DNA of 64,000 nt from Maridesulfovibrio frigidus DSM 17176 (lineage in GTDB: Bacteria; Desulfobacterota; Desulfovibrionia; Desulfovibrionales; Desulfovibrionaceae): the NCBI RefSeq assembly GCF_000711735.1, contig NZ_JONL01000012.1, positions 1 to 64,000 of the forward strand. Reading direction: 5' to 3'. The translations under genes were made by a program, and so were the position numbers. The first letter of the stretch is position 1; every line of letters begins with the position of its first letter. Positions 49,156-61,000 of the stretch are shown in pieces. The notes beneath the pieces were generated by a model, which saw nothing but the letters and a program-made list of their open reading frames with translations, was not told the DNA's origin and made no database searches.

Positions 49156-49777
49156 AAAAACTATCTACCTCCTTTATCAATCTTCTCATCCAATCATCAA
49201 CGATAGGTAAAGAATCAATCGTTTCACAAATCAATTCTCTAGATGGAACACTTCCTACCCCACGAACACTAAGAATCCGTGCAGACTGTAAGCATTCATA
49301 TGCGTTCTTGGAAATGATCAAACTTTTTTCAGCCAACTCCAAAGCCGAATTTCTCGAAAAAGTTGGTTTAGTACCTAAGGCCAACGAATAGCAAGTTGCT
49401 AGATTCCTTACTGCCAAAAAAAGCGTTGAAAGCTCAAACACCTGACTATTAGTTATTTTTACAGTAGCCCTAGCAACTTCGAAAATATTGTAGAATTTCC
49501 TACAATCACTTATCGAAGAAGTATATTTATTCGGCATGCCCAAAGACTCAATGTAATCTATACCATCTTCTGAATACAACAGCCTAGATTCATAATAAAG
49601 ATGCCATGCAAAAGGATTTCCTTGCTTCCAAAGTAATTTAATTTTTTCCGGTGAATAGATAGAAAATGTTAGCGGATCAATGCGAGACAAATTAGTGTCT
49701 ACAATGGCCAACAAATCAATATCAGAACTTAAATCAATTTCACCTCGACAGACTGACCCAAAAGCATAAATGTGCAT
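49148..49777 (-). CDS. Nucleotidyltransferase (MNT-like) protein
   Basis: A 209-aa protein. FGSVCRGEIDLSSDIDLLAI at residues 6-25 gives the G-S and D-x-D of pol beta-type nucleotidyltransferases. The rest is helical and includes FLAVRNLATCYSLA, which resembles the HEPN-like substrate-binding part. The N-terminus is short. Probable modifier of a toxin or of nucleotides; substrate unknown. One base from the pentapeptide gene upstream. Confidence 0.65.
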   Translation of the reverse strand: MHIYAFGSVCRGEIDLSSDIDLLAIVDTNLSRIDPLTFSIYSPEKIKLLWKQGNPFAWHLYYESRLLYSEDGIDYIESLGMPNKYTSSISDCRKFYNIFEVARATVKITNSQVFELSTLFLAVRNLATCYSLALGTKPTFSRNSALELAEKSLIISKNAYECLQSARILSVRGVGSVPSRELICETIDSLPIVDDWMRRLIKEVDSFYG

Positions 49778-49778
49778 T

Positions 49779-50594
49779 TTATCTTTTATTAAACCTTTTA
49801 AGAATTATTGACATAAAAAATCCAAACATAACTAGTCGAACGAATTTTATCACTGTTAAGGATACAGAACTATAGCTTTTAGGGGAGAATGTGCCTAAAA
49901 ATATTTGTGGAGCCACCTCCACCGACTCCCATAATTCAGAAACGAGTTTTGATTCGGTATGATATATAAAATTAAAAAAAGCGATGCTCACGAACACCAG
50001 CCCCACAGCTCTACACAATTTATATGTACTTTCACCATTTCCCCAAATAAAATCTAAGCTAATAAAATTAACATAGCTCATAAAAGATTTTAGACGAGCA
50101 AAGCCTTTATATTTTCTCCTATAGTAAGACTCTTTAGAAAGACATGACTTACGTAGATGAACCTTAGTAGATTCTAGTTCTATCTTTATTGCCTTATTAA
50201 CTGACTGGACTTCGCCCAGAGATTGATAATTTTTACGTAAAGTTCGTGCAAATGAACTTTTTAAATTATCATATGCAGGACAACATACATCAAGAATTTC
50301 ACTAGTGATAATTGTTTTATCAAAGTAAGAATAATCAAAAGAGCATCCTTCAAACGTGCTACCATTAAAATTTGAATTAATAAAACGACATCCAGTAAAA
50401 TTACATGAATCAAAATTGCAATTTCTTAGATACGAAGAATCAAATATACAGTATTTGAAATCAACTTCTTTAAAAGTTTTCCCCTTTACAACTAGCCGCA
50501 AAAATAATTTATTAGCTAAATCTATATTTGCAAGATCCTCATTTATTTTTTTATCTGTTTCAATAATCCTATCGCTATCGGTTAGAATATCCAT
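49779..50594 (-). CDS. Pentapeptide-repeat membrane protein
   Basis: A 271-aa protein. Residues about 40-95 are pentapeptide repeats (NCNFD, SCNFT, GCRFI, NSNFN, GSTFE, GCSFD) that form a right-handed beta helix. Two TM segments lie in the C-terminal half (VGLVFVSIAFFNFIY and VIKFVRLVMFGFFMSIIL). First gene of a three-gene operon with the nucleotidyltransferase. Such proteins could form a gated membrane effector. Confidence 0.7.
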   Translation of the reverse strand: MDILTDSDRIIETDKKINEDLANIDLANKLFLRLVVKGKTFKEVDFKYCIFDSSYLRNCNFDSCNFTGCRFINSNFNGSTFEGCSFDYSYFDKTIITSEILDVCCPAYDNLKSSFARTLRKNYQSLGEVQSVNKAIKIELESTKVHLRKSCLSKESYYRRKYKGFARLKSFMSYVNFISLDFIWGNGESTYKLCRAVGLVFVSIAFFNFIYHTESKLVSELWESVEVAPQIFLGTFSPKSYSSVSLTVIKFVRLVMFGFFMSIILKRFNKR

Positions 50595-50673
50595 AATCTA
50601 TTTAAGCCTTGATTTAGATGTTAAAATCAACCTTTCTTTTAAGAAGAACTAACCTGTTATAATAAAATCAACT

Positions 50674-51399
50674 CTATAATTTATCAACATTAAGAATAGA
50701 ATATAAATCAATTTCTTTTGGATCTAAACCTGCGAGATGCAAAGCAATCTGAGCCTTAACAACAGCAGAAATATCCTTATTTTCAATACTCTCAACTAAA
50801 CATTGAGATTTCAACATTTGATTATCAGACCTCAACCTATCGTAAAGAGCAGTTGCTCTTTCTCTAGTTTGCTCAGACTGTTTAAAGAATAACAGCGCAA
50901 CACCATCAATTACAACTCCAGGCATAATTTGCATATAGCTACTAAAAACATCTGGTGAAATTAATGCTGCTTTATAGATTATCAAAACAAAACCAACAGT
51001 AGCAGCTACTACACTAAACCAAAATTGAACTTTAGCTTGAGCAAGAGCCTGATGATGATAACCTTTAACAAGATCTTGAATAACCCTTCCGTCATAATTG
51101 AGCGTTTCATTAACTCCTCGCCCCAACTCGCTGGATCTATTCAAACCAGCCCTTCCCCCAGCAGCCATACCGCAACCGGCCACTTCCCCACTACTAAAGT
51201 CATCAGTTTTTTTTACCTTTAAAACTTGGGATTTTGCCTTCTCAGCAATGCTTTCTATCTCGTCTTCTTTCTCTTTTTGTTGCTTTCGATAAAATGAAGA
51301 GAGTAGAGAAGTTACTAGTCCTAAGACAGCAGATATCAATCCAGCCATAATTGTTACAACAGATTCAGATGCTAGCGAAGCGACTATATCCAAGCTCAT
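50674..51399 (-). CDS. TRADD-N-associated TM protein
   Basis: A 241-aa protein. An N-terminal TM segment is followed by a charged helix and a glycine-rich linker; residues about 105-195 (LVKGYHHQALAQAKVQFWF, then GVVIDGVALLFFKQSEQTRE) match the 2-TM domain associated with TRADD-N-like modules of bacterial conflict systems. A membrane effector role is likely by family; no sensor gene is adjacent. Confidence 0.6.
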   Translation of the reverse strand: MSLDIVASLASESVVTIMAGLISAVLGLVTSLLSSFYRKQQKEKEDEIESIAEKAKSQVLKVKKTDDFSSGEVAGCGMAAGGRAGLNRSSELGRGVNETLNYDGRVIQDLVKGYHHQALAQAKVQFWFSVVAATVGFVLIIYKAALISPDVFSSYMQIMPGVVIDGVALLFFKQSEQTRERATALYDRLRSDNQMLKSQCLVESIENKDISAVVKAQIALHLAGLDPKEIDLYSILNVDKL

Positions 51400-51470
51400 A
51401 ATTTAATATCCTGCTTAACTTTGTTTAACTTTATTATTCATATAAAAATATTACATACAAAGTCAAATAA

Positions 51471-51527
51471 TCACTTCCCGATCACCCGTCTCACAACCAA
51501 ATTCCGCTTCTCCAAAAGCCCATCAAG
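51471..51527 (-). pseudogene. Relic of the polyvalent protein gene 3' end
   Basis: On the minus strand this encodes DGLLEKRNLVVRRV..K then a stop, matching the last 17 codons of the giant gene (52065-52115) with mostly silent differences. The rest of the gene is absent. It is followed on the minus strand by a terminator remnant-free AT-rich gap. See findings. Confidence 0.7.
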
Positions 51528-51531
51528 CAAA

Positions 51532-51573
51532 AAAAGGCCGAAACCACCCAAGAAAGGATAGTTCCGGCCTTTT
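51532..51573 (-). terminator. Terminator hairpin downstream of 51654-52013
   Basis: AAAAGGCCGAAAC and GTTCCGGCCTTTT (one mismatch), stem about 12 bp. Directly upstream (minus strand sense) of the relic; A-run on the left gives a leftward T-tract. Confidence 0.7.
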
Positions 51574-51653
51574 AAATTTCTTTTACTAAACTCAATCAAG
51601 CACAAAAATGAAGTTCTTCACACGTCCGCAAATATAATTACACTAGGATATTG

Positions 51654-52013
51654 TCATACCTTCACTTGCTTCTTTCTTAACTTCAAAACCCCTGCTCCAA
51701 ATTCTATTTCTTCATAATCTTTATATAACGCAACAAGAACAGTCACCCCTATAGCTACAGCTGGTATTATTGCGGCTATTTCCATGCCAGATAAAGCGGC
51801 AACCGAAGTGACCGCTGCAGCTCCAATCGGGCCTGTTAATGCGGCAACACCTCCAAGACCCAACATTGCAGCAATGCCTGCGGCACCAACTAATGCAATT
51901 TTTTTTGTACTATGAAGCTTGTCAGCGAATTCACCATAAACGATGATTTGATCGGCTCCACTACTCATAGCTTCTTCAAGTTCTTCTTTCGTATAAACTA
52001 CAACTTCTTCCAA
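51654..52013 (-). CDS. Gly/Ala-rich membrane protein
   Basis: About 119 aa from a TTG at 52013, with AAGGAG seven bases upstream; longer starts at 52034 and 52046 lack a ribosome binding site. The N-terminal 40 residues (VVVYTKEELEEAMSSGADQI) are soluble; residues about 45-95 form a glycine/alanine-rich pair of hydrophobic segments (GAAGIAAMLGLGGVAAL). Could be a small pore-forming effector; unknown. Located between the giant gene and its relic, so probably inserted. Confidence 0.55.
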   Translation of the reverse strand: MEEVVVYTKEELEEAMSSGADQIIVYGEFADKLHSTKKIALVGAAGIAAMLGLGGVAALTGPIGAAAVTSVAALSGMEIAAIIPAVAIGVTVLVALYKDYEEIEFGAGVLKLRKKQVKV

Positions 52014-52064
52014 AATAGCACTCCTTATATTCATAAATAAAAACAACTAAGCCTATTCAAACTA

Positions 52065-55000
52065 TCACTTCATAACCCGCCTCACAACCAGATTCCGCTT
52101 CTCCAAAAGACCATCAATCCGCACCCGCTTCTCATCAGGTGTAAGCTTCCTGGAACGATGAATCTGTCGCATAGCAGTTTCAATCTGAGCAAGCGCACGG
52201 CGTAGCTGATTGTATGGCTGGCGTTTAGCAAGAATCTTTCTGTTATCCGGATCTTTCACCAGAGCTTTGGCTTTATCCGCTTCGCCAGTTTTTGCGTAGT
52301 TCATTACCGTTGAATAGAGTTCATCGGCTTGCTCAACCATGTCGTACAATTCTGTCAGATGGCAGCTATGCCTTGAGGGTGTAGATCTAAAGAAACTTTT
52401 AATTAGCGGCATGTCGTCTAGACGTCTGGACGGCAATTCCGGTGCATCCACCATTTCGCGGGTTACAATGTCCGCCATGCTCATCACGTAAACACCCAGC
52501 GTTCCGAAATAGCCATTAACAAGATGCTCGATGCGCTTAGGACTAGTTCCTGTCTTCTCACCAATCAAAGCTGCTGTCTCGCTGGTACGATGATCGCGTT
52601 GCGCTCCAGGCTGAAGCCTTTTCAAACGCATAGGAACGATCGCTCTGCCAGTGAAGAAACTCTTGTCTGCCCACTGCTCAAGAATCGGCGTTACAATCTG
52701 CGGAGTGCCTACAGAGAATGTCTGCGTCAGCATAAACTGAAGACGTTCACGAAGCAGATCCCCGTCCTTACCATCCAGCGAATACTCGGTTAACCTTTCC
52801 GGAAGAGTTCCAAATATGGCTCCAATCTCAAAAGGTTTAGGCATTCTGAAATGTTTTTCATCCACAAAGAAGTGATAGTAATTGTCCCGATCCCAATGTT
52901 CCAGTCCCTTAAATTCTTCCCGATCCCGATTATTCAGATAGAGCAACACAGAAGCCAGCGCGACCATTGCGCCCTTGGTCATAAATCCGGACGGATTCTC
53001 ATACGCCCCTCTACCCAATCTATTCAGCCCGACCATTCTTGCACCGAAGAACGGGACAGTTTCACAAAGGAACCGTGTGGCCAGCCAGTCACCGCCCATG
53101 GAATAATCCATGATGTCCTTGGCTTCATACGCAGCTTCAAGATGACTACCGCCCTTTTTCTTTACACCTTCATAAAGGCGCGCACGGGTCGCATTCTCAA
53201 ATGCAGAACCTAAGTCCTGCCATTTCATCCAGCCCAGTTTAGCAAAGTTGGCCAACTTTTTAGGAGTATCGAGAATTGAGTCACGATCAATTTTATGCTT
53301 CTTTACCAGCTTCTCAACCAACAGCTTTGCAGCCGCAGGATCATGCCCAAAAGCATAACCACCATGGAAAGCTGCTCCGGCGGCCATCATTTTAATAGTG
53401 TCTTCATCCTTACTCAGAGTTTTGATTGCACCCTTGAATGACCCGACCACAGGCAAAAAAGTTCCAGTCCGATCGACGCCCCAACCGTGGACCGTATCGC
53501 GCACAAGGTTGCGAACCATGAAGTCAGGAGTGGAAGTAATTCCAGTTGTAAGCATCCGCTTAAACAGCCGAGCTGTTTTCATTCCGAAGTTATTCCAGCT
53601 CTGCATATTTACCGAAGTCAGCGATCGGAGCAGGAGCGGATCAGCGATGTGGTAATAGACAGGCTTGCCGTCACGAAGCACAGAAACAACATCCTTTGCA
53701 TCCGGCTTTACCATCCTAAAAACAGTCTGCAATGAATCACGCTGCGCCTTGGTCATTTTGGCAACAGCATCTTCATCCCCGAACACTTTAACCAAGGAAG
53801 AGCGCAAAGCCTGCCCCTTCAGCTTAAGTGCTTCCCACTTAAATTCTGCATTGGTTGCAATGCCGATATTCTCAGCATGAACCATGGAAAGTTCCATAGC
53901 TCTGTTCTTCACAGAAGTGTCGATCAAATGCGAAAAGTTGCGGATGATATTTTCAAACGGATCACCGAGATTCGAAGTTCCACCCCGTAGCCGGCGAATG
54001 CCAGAATACTGATTTGCAATTCCCTTGCTACCGTGTGGCGACTTAACACTTGCCTTCTCTTCACCAGTTTCATTGATACGATAGAAAGGAATATACTCGT
54101 CATGTTCCCAAAGAGTGCGACCAGCTGCGTTAATAACTCCGGCATCCTGAGCAAAGTCCAGAACCTTGGTTTTGAACTCGATATACTTCTTCTGAACCGC
54201 TTCATATTGCGCTTCACGGCCAGAATTCAGTTTGCAAAGTTCATCTATTTCCTCTTCGGTAAACAGATTCTCGCGCCCTTCAGCCATAAGCTTTTTAGCT
54301 CGAAGCCCCACAAGCCAGCCAGTGAATCTATCCAACTCATGTGCAACCGGCTCAAATATCGTTGCCAGCCCTTCGCCCTCAACATCCATAGCCCCTTCAC
54401 GCCAGATAGGTGCGCCGTGCTCGATGACAGCCGCAATCTGATCAGCATGTGAAGTAGACATTCTAGCCGCCACATAAGCGGACTCTTCCATATCCGTAAC
54501 TCCAGCCGCTTTATCAAGATCCTTGAGCGAATCAAAACGATCAAACATGCCCTGGTTAAACTCAGTGGCCATAAATTCACGAATGCGCCCTATGCGTTCA
54601 CCAATGGTAGTTTTTTCTTTAACTTGTCCGATCTTGGCCATAGCAGATTCACGAACAGGATTTGAACGGGAATAAGAAACGGCTTCAGCTCCACCTCTAG
54701 GTGAAGGAGAATGTAAACCGTCACCTTGCACTGTCCAGAAAACAGCATCAGCAACTATACGGTTAATCTCACGGCGAGTCAGCGAACCGGGCAGACGTAT
54801 GCGAAGCTTGGCCAGCCATTTCATGACGGCATCAACAACCTTACGCCACACCCCTTTTTCACGCTGAGTCAGAACCTTATTCTGATCCACCTTTTCAGCA
54901 AGCTGAGCCAAATATTCATGACTGGCCATATCTCTGCCGGAATCAGTGGCAAGATCAAAATCGTAATCCAAAGCTATATCTTTAAATTCTTTACTACGCT

Positions 55001-58000
55001 TTGCAGATCTCCCAACCTTGCGGAGCATCTGCACATAATCGCTGTCACCAAGAAGCCCACGCAATCCGTGATGCGCTCCTTGTTCATGCATCCAGAGTTC
55101 CACGGCCCGTTTGCGTGAAGAAATGTTCTCCGCAACCATCCAGACCTTTCCGGTCTTAGGATCATTGCAGGCTTCACAATAGCCGCCACCCTGCGCATTA
55201 AATGCCTTACGGATATGTTCAGGAAGATCTTCGAAAAGACTAACCACTTCCAAAGGCAGCGCGTTTTCAGCTCGTGCCTGAAGTTCCTGCACAGCTCCGC
55301 GCACGGATCTAACAGAAGTAGGATTACGAATAGTGGATGTCTTGGAGAAATGGATTGGATTATCAGAATCTGAGGATTGACGTTTAGACGCTTTGACGTC
55401 TTGACGTCCTGACGTTGTGCCGCTTTGACGGTCGGACGGCTTGCCGCTTTGTTGGCTTGCATACTCTGCGAGTACGGAAACAAGGGAATCACGGACTTTT
55501 TGAATATCTCTAAAATAACGGCTCGACTGATCATGTTTACCAAACACAGCCAGAACCTTATCAATCATGCGGCGTATTTTACGAGCTACACGGCGAAAAA
55601 GAGTAGGGTTTGCAGCTTCCAGTTCATGCCAGAAATCAGGGTCCATGAACTGTTCACCGGATAAATTGCCAAGCAGCTCTTCATTAGCTTGCCCTGAAGA
55701 CAACCCCTTTCCACCCGCTTTTCTAGTCGTGGCGTCAATATCTTTATGAAACCCACGCCAAGCTTCACCTTTGCGCTGAGACTGAGCAACCATAAGATAT
55801 TTATTGTAAAGAGCCGGGGCATCACGCTTTAAAAAATGGATTATTTCGTGACCAAGAAGGAAAAGATGGGGTTCATTGGCATCTGGGCGCATAAAGACAA
55901 CGCCCTGTTTTAGATCCGCATGAGCATCACCTGGGAGAATAGGTAGATCAGAAGCTACATAAGTAATTTCCTTACCGAACAAACCAGCAAGCTTGTCCAA
56001 CAAAGCAAAATCACCAGTTCTTACTCCTGACTCACTCTTTACTGATGCTGCTGGCAGGCTTCCTGTTTCAGTCTCTCGCTTTCTTCCGCCCCTAGAATCT
56101 GTTCCGGACGGAATTCCTTGCGTTTCTGTGAACTGACTTTCAGCCTCTCGAGTCTGGCTGCCTCCTGCTCTGCTACTTCCTCTGGATCTGGAAACGGAAA
56201 CATGCAAGTCAACCGGGTCGACTTCGAAGATGGATCCATCTGCGAATTCGAGTCCGTATTCCCTGCGGATTTTTTCCGCGTAAATATCTGTTCGTCTTGT
56301 TCTTCGTGGGTTTTCATAACTACTCCGCTTAACGAGATCAATATCACCAAGTGAAGCCGGAAGTCTATCCAGTTCTTGAGCTATACTTTCAAGCGGATTT
56401 TCACCCTGATAGAAAGCCCAGCCCTTTTCGGTTCTGTTCCATTTGGCTCCGGCATCCTTCAGAACTTTTTTGTTAGCATACGTCTCGCCAGTGACTACCC
56501 AGAAACCACCTTTTGAATTCGTAATTCTTTCCAGTTCAAGACCGGCATCATTAAATATAGTCTCGCTATCAACTGTCTTAACGAATCTTTCTGGAGCTGT
56601 TACGTCCTGAATCCGCTCAAATAGTTCTTCAACTTTGCCAGCGTTAAAATCAATTCTTGATTTGGTCTGTAAATTCTCAGCACCTTCGCTAACCTTATCA
56701 ATTATGACGATTCTGGTTTTAACTTTAGTACCGGCACGACCGAAAGTCTCAGGAGGTAAACCGAATTCGGCAACCTTATGCGCGTGCTCTGCTTCCTCAG
56801 ATTCATACCACTTATCAAACTTGCGATCTGCCGCCGGACCTTCAGGGAGAATACAAACAACTCGGCCACCCTCACGTAAATGAATGAATGCTTTGGCAAG
56901 ATGATCAACCGCCATTTTGCCACCGCTACCAAACGGCGGATTCATGGCGATCCCGTCAAACTTATTTACGGCCGCAAGAGTTTCAAACTGATCATTGATT
57001 TTGCGCCCGTCACAAATAACAGACATCTTGGAAAACAATTCGTCAGAAGGTTCAACTACCGTTATCTCAGCTGATTCAGGAAAGTACCTGGCAATAGCGC
57101 CATGTCCGGCTGAAGGCTCCAGAACAGATTGCCCAGGCAACAGATTTAACCATTCAGCCATCTTAAAACCTAGCGGTTCAGGAGTAGCGAAATAGTCCGC
57201 GCCTTCTCTGGCCTTGTTGCGTGAGGTCCGCTTTTGCTGGGAATAGTAATGGGTTTTAGCCTGATCGAATGGAGAAGACTTGCCGCTAAATGAATCTGAC
57301 TCTTTGCCTCCCTGCCCTTGTTTCATGCTGGGAGAGCTTGAAGATGAATCAAGATATCCTTCACGAAAAGCAGTACGCAGATCACGGGCAAGATCACCCA
57401 TTGCAAGATTCTCAGCTGCTCCGGCACGTTCAGAAATTTTCTGCCCAAACGCTCTGGACTCAAAAGAAAGCCCAGTCTTCAGATACTCAATAACTGCGTC
57501 TGACTTTAGGCCGAGGCGATATATCCGTCCTTCAGTTTGAATTGCATCAGTGGGCTTTGTGGGCAGGTAAAGCGAAACTAGAGCGCGCTGTTTCTCACCA
57601 GCTTTATCATGCAGTGAAATTCCTTCCTTCCCTGCATCCTTCTGAACAACAATGACATCAACACCGCTCCGATCGTCATTGAAATCATTAACAGCTTTAA
57701 TTCGATCCCTCTTAGACTCTTTACCGGAAAAGAATGCAGCCTTATCAGTGAAAGCCTTGTTCATTTCATCGCGCACATTCAAAAGACCACGCAGATCCAT
57801 CCGTGAATATGCCGGATTGCTTGCAGCCCAAGCATCAAACTGCTTCATAATTTTGGGATCACCACTTGCAAACCTTGCAAATCGTGCTCGATTAAATGGA
57901 TGATCCGGAAGACCTTTATTTCTAGAATGGAAAACAACAACCTTTCGGCCAATATCCAGATGCTGTTGAACCCTCTCAACCGCATTCTTGGCTTTCAATG

Positions 58001-61000
58001 CCTCCAGCAAACTCATGGTGTAATGGTAGTCAAAAGCCTTATGTACTATTCCAGATAAGGCTGGATATTTTTTATGATCCCACATGGATTCGATCCCGGA
58101 CTGAATCCTTTGCCCCAGCTCAGCCGGAACATCTACGAACTGCCGTGAATAATCTTTATCTAGATTCAAACTCCGACCGGAAAGCGCACCTTTCTTTTTC
58201 AACCACTCATTGAACGCCCTTTCCATCAATGCGGAATCAACACCGGCTTCAGGAGTCGTAAGTTTATTGTAGCGCATTCTGTAGCCGAACTTGCTCATCA
58301 TAAACTGATCCCAGTTCGATCCACTGTTATATGAACTGTTGGTGTCGCCACCTTTACCCATATCGCTATCAAACAAAAAACCGTCCGCATAACGAATCGT
58401 TTTATCGTAGGCAAAAGGAGAAGCAGAAAGGAATACAACCTTGGTATTCATGATGCGGGCTACTTTGTCATCGATGCGCTTCAGCAGTGCTTCAGATAGA
58501 TATTTGTCGGGGATGTTCCAAGGAGTTTCTTCAAAATTCTCAGTGAGCTTAAAATCCTTTAGCTTTTTGGCTTCCTTCAGCATGTCACTTTGAAAGACTT
58601 TTCTAGCACTGATATCAGGACGATTTGGTCCAGCCAGCCTGTGCATCATATTCAAAGCATGGGTATCATTACCCTGAGCATTTTCGCAAAGTTTGTGGGA
58701 TTCATCGAATACGAGAAGATCAAAGTCACGAGCAAACAAGGCTTCGTTCTGCCCAAAATTAGCATAGCTTGTGACAATAATGCCTTCACCAGAATCTTTA
58801 AGACCTTCAAGCTGGGTAATATCAAGGTGAAGATTTTGACCGTCTTCAATCCAATCCTGAGCTTTTTTATCGGTCGGAACAACTACGGCTATATTTGTCT
58901 TACCCTGCCGGACAAAACGCTTCATAACACCGAGTCCGGTGTACGTTTTTCCCGTACCAGTCCCGTTGGTGAAAATGATTCCACGGTTTGTATCATCTTT
59001 AGTATTGGAAAAACGTGCTTCAGCTTTGGCAACGTCTTCCTGTTGCTCCGAAAAGAGAACGGGAAGAGTTTCGCGAATATTGCTTAGATCTTCAGTGCGA
59101 ACCTGAGTGGAGGAATCCGCTTCTTGTTGAAGACGGACTTTATCGGCTAACGGTAAATGTTGATCTGTAGATGTTTTTCGAAGGGCATCGCCCACACTTC
59201 CAGAGAGTTCGCTGGATAATCCGGACTTAGATCCCTGAGCTGTTCCTGATGCTCTGGAGTCAGTCGATTTTCCAGCGTCATCAGTTCTATGGATTCTTCC
59301 AGGCTCAACAGTTCCGGAAGCGCGTTCCGCAGTTCCATCCGGCCGCTCTGTTCCAGATATGCTGTTATCGCTTCCCGTTCCAGTAGAAGAGGTAGAACCT
59401 GAGTGTAGGAGGTTATCGTCTTGCTCAAGTAACCCTGTTTCTCCATATCGTTCTCCATTTCCTGAATCACTAGATCCGCCAGTTCCGGACTCGCCGGAAA
59501 CAGTCCCTTCGCCCAGTTGGTTCTGAGTTTTTGAGTCTGAGCTATCTGATTCCAAATGGCTTGAGGTACTTGATACATCTTTAATAATCTCCTTCTTGTC
59601 ATTTATACTCTCAATAAAAGCCTTGTCAAAACTTTCTTCCGGCTTCGGAATAGACACACCGGGAAGTAGCCCCTGACCGCCATCCGTCATACTTGCAAAT
59701 TTTGCATATTCTTCACAAAAAAACTGGAACTTCTGTGCTTTTACACCTTCCCATTGTCTTGCTCCCAACGCATCAGCAAGAACTCTTGTCTTCTTATCAT
59801 TTAAGCCGGGAACAGTTTCAATAAGTTGTCCCTGATTAAGAAACTGCTTAACCGAAATAGATTCACTTCTGGCTTTTCCGGCAATCCTTAAAGCATCTTG
59901 AATAGGGGAATTAAGACTCCAACCTTCCCCTCTACTATTTGCCTGAATAAGGGCAGGTAAAGCTCTATCCAACTTAGCTAAAGCAGATGGAGGAGCCATA
60001 TCAAGAACATCATAGTTATCAACCACAACACCACGCAAGGTAGACTCAACAAAATCTTTTCCATCACTGTTTAAAAGTCCGGTTTCTTTGTTGAACAAAC
60101 GTCCATGCTGTGTATCCTCAATTACACCATCATTTTTTAAACTACTGACAAAATCAGTTGATCTTGTTGAATCAAGAAACTGACGCAAAGTATCAAAAGA
60201 ACCGAGTCCACGGCCAAGACTAGCAAGGGAATCTCTGGAGAGCATCCTTCCACGCGAAACAGCTTCAGCTTTTGGATCCAATCCTTGAGTAAAATCCTGA
60301 TTGTAGATTCTGGAGGATCTGGAAAGGTCATTTACTTCATCCTGAAGGACTCTAACCAAAACAGGATTTTTCATTGTTTTGAGCTCTTCAGGCTTAAGGC
60401 CAAACTGTTTAGCCTTTCGTCTTAGCGTATTCTTATACTTAGTAGACTGGCCATTATCCTGGTCATAAGCGAGAGCCAAAGACATAATACGGGAATTACC
60501 GCCAAGCGTAATTCCATCAGAAGTAATAATCGGAGGACCACTTGCAGCTGTAGGATTATCATTTATAAAGTGACGAGGCTTAAGCGGTGAAGCATGTTTT
60601 TTAACCTTTTGCTGCTCAGCTGCATCAGAGTGATAAGGGCGTTCCTGCGCTTCTTTAGGATATGAAGGATGTCTGATAAAATTTTTATGAACGTCATGAG
60701 AAGGCACGACGTCTTCAAGTTCTCGAACTTCATACCTAATTGCATCTTGCCCGTCTGTATGTTCCAGCACAGATTCATTACCTTTTAAGCCTGCCGTCTT
60801 GACGTCAAGACGTTCTGACGGCAAACCGCCTGTAACTTCGTCTTGCAATTCCTGAACAGCAGTATCAAAAACGTCTTCACTTCCCAGCTCCGGCAAAGCA
60901 TCAAGCTCTGACGTCTGGACGTCTGGACGGTTTAACGGCAAAGCGTCTTGCTGCCCTGACGCTTCAATAACCTCCGGACTTTCAAGCTGTTCCAGTTCAC

